64,000 nt of DNA from Methylobacter sp. S3L5C (GTDB lineage: Bacteria > Pseudomonadota > Gammaproteobacteria > Methylococcales > Methylomonadaceae), in the NCBI RefSeq assembly GCF_022788635.1, contig NZ_CP076024.1, forward strand, positions 4,503,503 through 4,567,502. Direction: 5' to 3'. The notes below the pieces were generated by a model. The model saw only the letters and a program-made list of their open reading frames with translations. It was not told the DNA's origin and made no database searches. The stretch's first letter is position 1. Every line of letters starts with the position of its first letter. Made by a program: the position numbers and the translations under genes. Positions 17,701 through 23,467 of this stretch are shown here, one piece after another.

Positions 17701-18610
17701 CATTCCTGCCTATGTGGAACGAGTAAATTTAGATTGGCCAAAAGAAAAGCAGGAACTTCGTGTTGTGATGGTGCAATCATTACTGCCGCTGAAAGGTGAT
17801 TTTTCTGACCATGGGCTGATGCTCGATACACCGGTATATAGAGCCAGGCATCGCCGCCATGTGGCAGCTGTTGCAGAGTTGATTTTGCATAAATCTTACA
17901 GTCAAAACAGTATAGATGATATCAACTACAAAAGAGCCAATATTGATCTCATTATTTGGCCTGAGTTAGCTGTTAATAACGCCGATATGGATATTCTCAA
18001 ATGTTTAGCTGATAAAACCGGTGCAATCATTTTTACGGGTTTAACATTCACACATTTACCTGGTGTGGACGGCCCTAACAATATTGCAAAATGGATAATT
18101 CCAAAAAAACAGGCAAGCGGTCGTCAGTTTATAAACCGCCTACAAGGTAAATGGAATATGATGCAAGATGAGGTTGGCAAAGTTAAGCCTTGGCGACCGT
18201 ACCAATTATTGATTGAACTTGTGCATCCAGCATTTCCAAAAGAAAAAGGATTTACGTTAACGGGTACTATCTGTTATGACGCCACCGACATCAAAATGAC
18301 CGCTGATTTGAAAGATAAATCTGACGCTTATTTGGTTGTTGCTTTAAATAAAGATGTGAACACGTTTGATTCCATGGTTGATGCTTTGTATTACCACATG
18401 TACCAGCATGTAGTGTTGGTCAATACGGGGGAATTTGGTGGCTCAGTGGCCAAAGCTCCCTATAAGGAAAGCTACGACAAATTAATAACCCATGTACATG
18501 GTACTAATCAGGTTTCAATTTCGTCTTTTGAGATGAATATGTTTGATTTTAGGGATGTTGGGTCATTTTATAAGTCAGGTAAAAAACTTAAGACTAGGCC
18601 TGCGGGATAA
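14792..18610 (+). CDS. Reverse transcriptase-nitrilase fusion, DRT type 1-like
   Basis: A 1272-residue protein starting 8 bases after hsdS. The N-terminal reverse transcriptase has motif A HLDLEKFYDRI (about 231-241), motif B IPSGIPQGLVAGGFLSNIY (about 290-308) and the catalytic YVDD (about 337-340). Residues about 400-960 are a long, mostly helical region without a motif I recognise. The C-terminus is a carbon-nitrogen hydrolase domain: Glu in IIWPEL (about 1058), a Lys-rich stretch before it, and the catalytic Cys in GTICYDA (about 1161). An RT fused to nitrilase is the architecture of defence-associated RT type 1, reported to protect against phages. Position at the end of a defence operon fits. 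Substrate and template are unknown. Confidence 0.88.
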   Translation: MGLLDEKYRNLLLTNAYLTDKVVLAQAWKKAHQYIRSTNWYADTFELDRSAIDLDAQLDKWINELEDEKFTFDPLRLVPAPKTERWHFKENNADKAILSLDSPLEDMGAQSFSHAWCPEKEESKTLRPLAHVTIRDQSLMTALMMCLANKVETLQCDTSTELKKIHTKKLVNYGNRLYCTFNEGEANFSWGNSTSYSKYFSDYQRFLARPMYFGGEALQKKVNDEQIYEVHLDLEKFYDRIDRTKLVKKILALCSKEEIIVKRLLTCFENWAWDEESPTIYERVCAENNITIPSGIPQGLVAGGFLSNIYLLDFDHYIGELIGSDLNKGIHLVDYCRYVDDMRLIIVVDKSIKVKSIEDSIHEKLGKKLQDIGLKFNQEKTRVETFRSKKSGISTKLNDIQSKISGPLSINEVDEQLGNLEGLIGLADSLRSNESDKDNTNPLALIDGLNNDVREDTLLRFTANKIHTLLKQKRSLVAQEIGENGKLKAGSWDYLQERMARKFIACWSKDPSLVLMLKKGLELFPDKRILKPVLDQLSIVIKRNKYPKQQKIAGYCLGEIFRHAAVSIHIKERWAFPAHTDVEGFFECLQTLAVDIIENEDDNDKNILEQARFFCLVRNDSCLGKDTKSESFNTITKMMKGFRSISSEMKVADFVANALLAYQLAENKTLVVRAVNCMLEKAVKNFPFKKNSNLKMSHVKIFCKKVAAESPLFFVELVNIATNNDLSWPKSLKKLIDQTGILYLPISGDLKRFNGSVPISLLGVIKRTGNPFAHENAVLALLMAVLNGGKFGVKKDAINNDIVDFKKIIDIANCKVRCQDWSKIQSLDVKLEIVQSDNVEKPIFPVPEWVSENHKPLYRIGIFLRSCLMGSIDWSVMNARVSNQAKYTGLKTSFMKRQLGMMHSPEALNGETAPMSGWVSSLLFHLLQWPGTSIHDDGYDWPIVWDVKALKKLVEDRLKYQKSLFCNMSGIPAYVERVNLDWPKEKQELRVVMVQSLLPLKGDFSDHGLMLDTPVYRARHRRHVAAVAELILHKSYSQNSIDDINYKRANIDLIIWPELAVNNADMDILKCLADKTGAIIFTGLTFTHLPGVDGPNNIAKWIIPKKQASGRQFINRLQGKWNMMQDEVGKVKPWRPYQLLIELVHPAFPKEKGFTLTGTICYDATDIKMTADLKDKSDAYLVVALNKDVNTFDSMVDALYYHMYQHVVLVNTGEFGGSVAKAPYKESYDKLITHVHGTNQVSISSFEMNMFDFRDVGSFYKSGKKLKTRPAG

Positions 18611-19349
18611 ATCCTTCATGGTCTGCAACATATTTCATTCAACCAGCTTTTTAATTTGATAGCTGCGGGGGCTAGTATCATTGCTTCGCCGCTTTTAACG
18701 GCAACGTAATTATTTTCTATAATGGTAATTTTATATATCTTTAATTTAAATTTATTATTTCAGTGTATTCAATAAATTAACTAACACCCAATATAAAATT
18801 ATCTCTAAATAAAGCTATAAATATCCCTAAGCATCAGTTTTATATTAGCCTTTAACAACGTATCGATTTGGATTTTTAAGCATATTTTATAAGCTGCCAT
18901 GATTTGATTTGTTATGGTCTTTGTGGTTTCCAATCAACTCTAAAACTAAGCAGTAAGATATCTTAAAGGCTCGATACGAAGTGGCTCTTGGTCGGTTTTA
19001 TGGCCAATTTTTAGTCTACTATTATGATTCTTGATATAACTCAATCCAGACTTGTATCAAACGTGTTTATTTACGTGGCAAGCTACCTGAAATAACGTCA
19101 CCATCCAAAATTGAAAACGCAGTTCTTGTTTTCTCGTTACACATCATAAGGAATCTTGCCAGTATTTAAGCGCTCACTTTTATTTTAACTATTCCTGCTA
19201 TTACTTTTAAAACAATCAAAAGCACGTTCGCCACTGGGCAATCCTCCCGCCCCTTATCAGGGACAGCAGGCTTACCTAAAGCCTATTAAGGGGGTTCTGC
19301 TCAAGGGATCGCTATGCTTTCAGGTAAATAAACGATAAGCCTGTTTTTG
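18611..19349. other. Intergenic stretch with a gene relic
   Basis: No intact gene was found. It contains the decayed DUF4160 copy described separately (18961-19125) and an AT-rich remainder with no structure I can name. It separates the plus-strand defence operon from the minus-strand DUF4160-DUF2442 pair. Confidence 0.5.
18961..19125 (-). pseudogene. Decayed partial copy of the DUF4160 gene
   Basis: The sequence matches the 3' half of the intact DUF4160 gene at 19622-19891 over about 165 bases, including TCTTAAAGGCTCGATACGAAG and GGCAAGCTACCTGAAATAAC. Several in-frame stops are present: AAA-TAA where the intact copy has AAA-CAG, and TAA-TAG-TAG where it has TTA-ATG-GTA. The 5' half is absent. 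It is a relic of duplication or of a replaced copy. Confidence 0.8.
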
Positions 19350-19610
19350 TTATTGCACCTCTGTTTTTTTATCAAAATTAACAATGTGTCCACGTTCCAA
19401 AATTTGATCCAAGTGAAAATCAAACTGGTCACTCCAATAAATCCGTTTATTTTTAAACTTCACCTGTTTAAACAAGCTACTGTCATAAAGTGGCTTGTAA
19501 CAAGGTATACGCTCCATTTCTGCCTTAACATCAAAATCAACGATTGAGTCATCATCCAAGAAAATGCGCAGGATATAATTATCTTTAGGCTCTATATTAA
19601 TCAATTTCAT
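19350..19610 (-). CDS. DUF2442 family protein
   Basis: An 86-residue protein with the DUF2442 pattern: DDSIVDFDVKAEMERIPCYKPLYDSSLFKQVKFKNKRIYW followed by FDFHLDQILERG (read in two parts). It follows the DUF4160 gene by 11 bases on the same strand. The two families are repeatedly adjacent in bacterial genomes and are suspected to be a toxin-antitoxin-like pair; the biochemical role is not established. Length is normal for the family. The start ATG is preceded by an AGGT-type ribosome site (minus strand). Confidence 0.75.
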   Translation of the reverse strand: MKLINIEPKDNYILRIFLDDDSIVDFDVKAEMERIPCYKPLYDSSLFKQVKFKNKRIYWSDQFDFHLDQILERGHIVNFDKKTEVQ

Positions 19611-19621
19611 AAATACCTCGG

Positions 19622-19891
19622 TTATCTTAAAGGCTCTATACGAAGTGGTTCTTGACCGGTTACCGCCAACTTCCAGTCTACCATTAAAGATTCTTGGTAT
19701 AACTCAATCCAGGCTTGTACCAAACGTGTCTGTTTACGTGGCAAGCTACCTGAAATAACATCACCATCCAAAATTGAAAACACGGCTTCGTCATCTTGAT
19801 ATTCAGCATGAATGTGTGGCATGTTGTGTTTTCCATTATCATAAAAGTACATCATAATTTGGATGCCATAAAAAATAGATATGGTAGGCAT
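19622..19891 (-). CDS. DUF4160 family protein
   Basis: An 89-residue protein with the DUF4160 hallmark: PTISIFYGIQIMMYF near the start, then HNMPHIHAEYQDDEAVFSI and the C-terminal ARG/LYS-WIELYQESLMVDW helix. It is the first gene of the DUF4160-DUF2442 pair, with an 11-base gap. A partial, stop-ridden copy of its 3' half sits about 500 bases downstream, showing this locus has been duplicated or turned over. Function is unknown; a toxin-antitoxin-like role is speculative. Confidence 0.75.
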   Translation of the reverse strand: MPTISIFYGIQIMMYFYDNGKHNMPHIHAEYQDDEAVFSILDGDVISGSLPRKQTRLVQAWIELYQESLMVDWKLAVTGQEPLRIEPLR

Positions 19892-20549
19892 TGTTTATTT
19901 CCTTATTTTAAATTCACGTTAATAATCATGTAAATAAATATCTTTTATTACATTTTCCAAACAATTTATGTAGTGCTTCATAAACCGAAATACCTAAAGT
20001 AATAGTCATTTTCTTGTTCATGGTAAGCCAATAAACAAGGTACATGAAATTTAAAATAGCACATGCTTGATCAAAACCAATTATGGCTGTAAATAATTAT
20101 CTATGATAATGAAAAAGCTTGGTTCATCTTATCCGTTTGCTTTCAGCTTCACTCACTCATAAAAGCATTTTTAGGGGTGTATGTTGTTTTTGGATTGCAT
20201 TAATCCGGTGGCTATTCATTGCCAGAACTGCCCACACACGTAAAGGTTGCGCTTGCCTTTGGCTTCACGGGCCTGGCATCGGTGTTCGATTTTCGTGTCA
20301 TTGCGGATGGTTTCGTATTGCTTGCACTTTGGTACTGTGGATCTTCGCTTTAACGATTGGTCGGCAGTTGGGTCATGTGAACTGAATAAAAATCATCATT
20401 TCAGGGCTCAACCTGATTCATCTTTTTTAATTTATTAATACCGCTTTTTTCAAGTTAAATGTCGGCGTTAAACGCTTCTTCATCAAAAAATAATTGATTG
20501 GTTTTCATGCTTGCCGGGCAATCTAGTTTTGCAGGTATTTCTATCAAAA
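19892..20549. other. Intergenic stretch, nothing confident
   Basis: Plus-strand open frames of 60-90 codons exist near 20119-20438 but are Trp/Cys/Arg-rich with no ribosome site or recognisable family. Nothing else stands out until the perfect inverted repeat at 20550. Confidence 0.4.
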
Positions 20550-20609
20550 ATATATTACCATAAAGATAATGTTTATCTTTCATTTTATATTATCTTTATG
20601 GTAATATAT
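20550..20609 (+). promoter_or_regulatory. Perfect 21-base inverted repeat upstream of ardA
   Basis: ATATATTACCATAAAGATAAT (20550-20570) is exactly complementary to 20589-20609 around an 18-base spacer. Inside it AAAGATAA can alternatively pair with TTATCTTT at 20573-20580, so two mutually exclusive hairpins are possible. It lies about 90 bases before the ardA start. It could be an operator, an attenuator or a replication/transfer-related site; I cannot decide from sequence. Confidence 0.55.
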
Positions 20610-20696
20610 ACAGGTAGTTTTAAATTTAAAAGGTTGGCGAGAGGTCTTGTACACCCCCCGCCGATTTCCACAATCGCAATGTTTAGGTTATCGATT

Positions 20697-21299
20697 ATGA
20701 ATATTACATTATATCCCCTGGGCGCTTATGTGTCCGGTTATTGTCTGCCGTTTACCATCGAGTTGGATGGACTTGATCAGGCAGGTTATAGTCAGGCGGT
20801 CAGCGCCGGGCTTTATGCCGCCACTTATAAAAAAGGCGATGGCAATGTGTTGTCGTCGCGCTGTTTGCGTTGCGATACGGTGGTGATCGCTTCGGTAGAA
20901 AAAGTCTGTGCGTGTTGCGGCAATGTTTATATAGAGGTCAAGCAAACCGATGAAGAGTGGATCGTCTGCGATTATGAAGACATCCCCGAGCAATTTGTTG
21001 GTGAATACGATTTGTCTTCAGATTTTTTTGCCTATTCAGAGTTTATGGCCACGACCGCTTTGGAGGCGGCAGTCATTGATGCAGGTTTGGCGTGTGGTCT
21101 GGATTTATTGCAAATCGAAGCCGCTTATCAGGGTCGCTACGACTCGGATGCTGATTTTGCCGAGCACTATGCCGAAGATACCGGTGCGCTTGATACGGCG
21201 CTGGCCTGGCCTTATACCTGCATAGATTGGGACTATGCAGCACGCGAATTGATGCACGATTACTCTGAACAAGATCAGCATTATTTTTATATCAGTTAG
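20697..21299 (+). CDS. ardA: ArdA-like antirestriction protein with a Cys4 insertion
   Basis: A protein of about 200 residues whose C-terminal half carries ArdA features: AYQGRYDSDADFAEHYAEDTG and the terminal WDYAARELMHDY...FYIS. ArdA proteins mimic bent DNA and block type I restriction enzymes, and the acidic composition here (many D/E) fits. Unusually, the N-terminal third has CLRC...CACC (about residues 60-80), a likely zinc ribbon that I do not associate with standard ArdA. The frame is open upstream to 20511, but the conserved-looking MNITLYPLGAY start at 20697 (or MFRLS at 20679) is more credible. It sits next to a type I system in an integrase-bearing module. Confidence 0.68.
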   Translation: MNITLYPLGAYVSGYCLPFTIELDGLDQAGYSQAVSAGLYAATYKKGDGNVLSSRCLRCDTVVIASVEKVCACCGNVYIEVKQTDEEWIVCDYEDIPEQFVGEYDLSSDFFAYSEFMATTALEAAVIDAGLACGLDLLQIEAAYQGRYDSDADFAEHYAEDTGALDTALAWPYTCIDWDYAARELMHDYSEQDQHYFYIS

Positions 21300-21367
21300 T
21301 TCGCCAAAAAGCAGCCGAATTAAGGCAGCTGCCTTAGCCATTTTAATTTAGTTGGGAGCGGGGTTTT

Positions 21368-21550
21368 ATGATTGAAATAAAGGCAGGTTTGGCAGAATGC
21401 GAAGCCGATGCACTGGCTGAATTTATTAAACGTTTGGATGCTTCAACAATCCGCCGTTTGGTAACTTCAGATCTGGAAGCAGAGCGCATGACTTATGCGT
21501 TATTTGCAATTAAATATGACTTGAAAAATTTGGGTTTTGATCCACGTTAA
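21368..21550 (+). CDS. Small hypothetical protein in integrase module
   Basis: A 60-residue acidic, mostly helical protein (MIEIKAGLAECEADALAEFI ... ERMTYALFAIKYDLKNLG) with GGGAGCGGGG-type ribosome sequence upstream. The next gene begins 10 bases after its stop, so it is part of a short operon from ardA to the integrase. I recognise no family. Confidence 0.6.
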   Translation: MIEIKAGLAECEADALAEFIKRLDASTIRRLVTSDLEAERMTYALFAIKYDLKNLGFDPR

Positions 21551-21559
21551 GGGGATTTT

Positions 21560-21898
21560 ATGAAAAAAATACAAGCAATAAAGATCGGCAAACCATCAAT
21601 CTTGCCGACAAGCTTTCAACAAGTAGCGATTGATAGAGGTGTACCAATTTTAACGCTGGAAGCTGACTTGCTGTTAAAACGCATCCAAGATGGCGGATTT
21701 TCGGGTGATTTTTTAGCCGCAGCTTTTTTGTCAATGTACCGGATGAGGGCCGAATTTGTTTATAGCTTGGGTGAGCTTATCAAACTGGATGCAGAAGGTT
21801 TTCGGTTGTTCCACGAAATATTGCATGTGCGTTTTTGCAAAGGCTGGAATGACGATTTTTTATACGAATTGGAACAAAAAATAATGGCGGTTAAATAA
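21560..21898 (+). CDS. Hypothetical protein in integrase module
   Basis: A 112-residue protein with a strong ribosome site (AAGGGG before ATG). It is helical by composition with the segment FSGDFLAAAFLSMYRMRAEF and ends LYELEQKIMAVK. The next gene starts 4 bases after its stop. I recognise no family. Context (between ardA and an AlpA-like gene plus integrase) suggests a mobile-element accessory function. Confidence 0.65.
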   Translation: MKKIQAIKIGKPSILPTSFQQVAIDRGVPILTLEADLLLKRIQDGGFSGDFLAAAFLSMYRMRAEFVYSLGELIKLDAEGFRLFHEILHVRFCKGWNDDFLYELEQKIMAVK

Positions 21899-21901
21899 CT
21901 T

Positions 21902-22216
21902 ATGGAAACTCTCAATCTTAACCAGGCGGCACAATTTTTAATAATGAACGCCGAGGTATTACGGCGCAAAGCCAGCACGGGCGAAGTGCCGGGGCGAAAA
22001 ACCGGAAAAAGATGGGTATTTATCAAAGAACATCTTGCCGATTGGGTAAGTGGTCGTTATCCTGATCGTGGGCAAGGCTTGCGCGTGATTGATGGTGGCT
22101 TAACTACAAATGGAGTTATTGAAACATGTCAATCTACAAACGCAATGATACGTGGTGGATTCAAATCACCACAGCAAACGGCGAGCGAATACAACGCTCT
22201 TCTGGGACTCAAGTAA
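21902..22216 (+). CDS. AlpA/excisionase-like helix-turn-helix protein
   Basis: A 104-residue protein whose first 60 residues form a MerR/AlpA-type winged helix: LNLNQAAQFLIMNAEVLRRK then EVPGRKTGKRWVFIKEHLADW. This is the pattern of excisionase and AlpA DNA-binding domains that regulate integrases. Its last 30 codons overlap the integrase start by 91 bases in a different frame, so the two are translationally linked. The likely job is control of excision or of integrase expression. Confidence 0.78.
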   Translation: METLNLNQAAQFLIMNAEVLRRKASTGEVPGRKTGKRWVFIKEHLADWVSGRYPDRGQGLRVIDGGLTTNGVIETCQSTNAMIRGGFKSPQQTASEYNALLGLK

Positions 22217-23157
22217 AACAGGAAGCACAAGAACTACACGACAAAATAAAAGCCGAAGCATGGCGGGTGAAAAACTTGGGAGCCAAACCCCGCCACACTT
22301 GGCAAGAAGCAGTCATACGATGGTTAAGCGAGCGTAGCCACAAAAAAAGCCTGCACACTGATAAAGTGCATTTGCGATGGCTAAACGCGCACTTAAATAA
22401 TAAACACATTGATGAAATAAACAAGTCTTTGATTGATGCAATCAAACAGGACAAGTTAAAAACCGGCGCAAGCAACGGCACGGTTAACAGGGTTCTGGCA
22501 TTACTCAGGTCAATGCTGAGTTGTGCAAAAGATGAATGGGAGTGGCTTGATACCATTCCTACGGTTAAATTATTACCCGAACCCAAAATAAGGTTACGGT
22601 GGCTCTCGCATGATGAAGCAGATCGGTTGCTAAAGGAATTACCGGAGCACTTAAAAGCAATGGCAGAATTCACCTTGGTAACAGGCTTGCGGGAATCCAA
22701 TGTAACCGGCTTGCAATGGTCACAACTGGATATGAAAAGGCACTGTGCCTGGATACATGCAGACCAGGCCAAAGCAGAAAAAGCCATTGCCGTGCCCTTG
22801 GGTGCTGATGCACTGGAAGTTATTAGAGCGCAATTAGGTAAAAATGAATCTTTTGTTTTTACTTATGAAGGCAAACCCGTAACCCGTGCCAATAATCACG
22901 CCTGGCGTAAAGCGTTAATTCGTGCTGACATCAAAGAGTTTAGATGGCATGATTTACGCCATACTTGGGCAAGCTGGCATGTTCAGAACGGCACACCGCT
23001 GAATGTTTTAAAAGAACTCGGTGGATGGGCTGATTTAACAATGGTTATGAGGTACGCGCACTTATCCAGCGACCATCTAAAAGAATATACCGGCAATGCC
23101 AGTCTAAAAAAAGAAGGTAGAGTAGCTGTTTTGAAGGAAAAAACAACTACTCCCTAA
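22126..23157 (+). CDS. int: Phage-type tyrosine recombinase/integrase
   Basis: A 343-residue tyrosine recombinase. The N-terminus (MSIYKRNDTWWIQITTANGE) is the usual beta-rich arm-binding opening, followed by the SAM-like core-binding domain. The catalytic domain shows TGLRESN (Arg, about 189), HDLRHTW (His-x-x-Arg, about 275-278), GGW (about 301) and RYAHLS (Tyr nucleophile, about 309). It points at, and ends 70 bases from, the 3' end of tRNA-Lys, the classic position of an island integrase next to its attachment site. All catalytic residues are present. Confidence 0.93.
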   Translation: MSIYKRNDTWWIQITTANGERIQRSSGTQVKQEAQELHDKIKAEAWRVKNLGAKPRHTWQEAVIRWLSERSHKKSLHTDKVHLRWLNAHLNNKHIDEINKSLIDAIKQDKLKTGASNGTVNRVLALLRSMLSCAKDEWEWLDTIPTVKLLPEPKIRLRWLSHDEADRLLKELPEHLKAMAEFTLVTGLRESNVTGLQWSQLDMKRHCAWIHADQAKAEKAIAVPLGADALEVIRAQLGKNESFVFTYEGKPVTRANNHAWRKALIRADIKEFRWHDLRHTWASWHVQNGTPLNVLKELGGWADLTMVMRYAHLSSDHLKEYTGNASLKKEGRVAVLKEKTTTP

Positions 23158-23187
23158 AAAAGTTACAAATTTACTACAAGCAATAAA

Positions 23188-23218
23188 AAAGGCTTAGATG
23201 AAAAACACCTAAGCCTTT
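23188..23218 (+). terminator. Terminator after the integrase
   Basis: AAAGGCTTAG pairs exactly with CTAAGCCTTT around an 11-base loop, with A-run before and T-rich sequence after. It can stop transcripts from the integrase and, in the other direction, from the tRNA genes. Confidence 0.8.
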
Positions 23219-23226
23219 GATTTTAT

Positions 23227-23302
23227 TGGTGGGGTGTCGGGGGTTCGAACCCCGGACCTATGGATTAAGAGTCCACTGCTCTACCAGCTGAGCTAACACC
23301 CC
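23227..23302 (-). tRNA. tRNA-Lys (CTT)
   Basis: A complete cloverleaf on the minus strand: acceptor GGGGTGT/ACACCCC, D-arm AGCTCAGCTGGTAGAGC, anticodon loop CTCTTAA (anticodon CTT), T-arm CCGGGGTTCGAACCCCGG, encoded CCA. Its 3' end faces the integrase, so it is the probable integration target. Confidence 0.95.
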
Positions 23303-23309
23303 AAAATAT

Positions 23310-23397
23310 TGGTGGAGAGAGAGGGGTTCGAACCCTCGATACGTTGCCGTATACACACTTTCCAGGCGTGCGCCTTCGACCACTCGGCCATCTCTCC
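23310..23397 (-). tRNA. tRNA-Ser (GGA)
   Basis: A class II tRNA of 88 bases with acceptor GGAGAGA/TCTCTCC, anticodon loop CTGGAAA (anticodon GGA), long variable arm TACGGCAACGTA and encoded CCA. The discriminator base reads A, whereas G is usual for bacterial serine tRNAs. Confidence 0.93.
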
Positions 23398-23467
23398 TAC
23401 TTATCTTCCCACAGAGACTATGGGAACCGACAAGAATAAACTAGTTTCAGCTTTGTTGCAATGACTT

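Noticed and set aside
20119-20438. Possible small genes before ardA
   Set aside because: Trp/Cys-rich, no ribosome site, no family resemblance.
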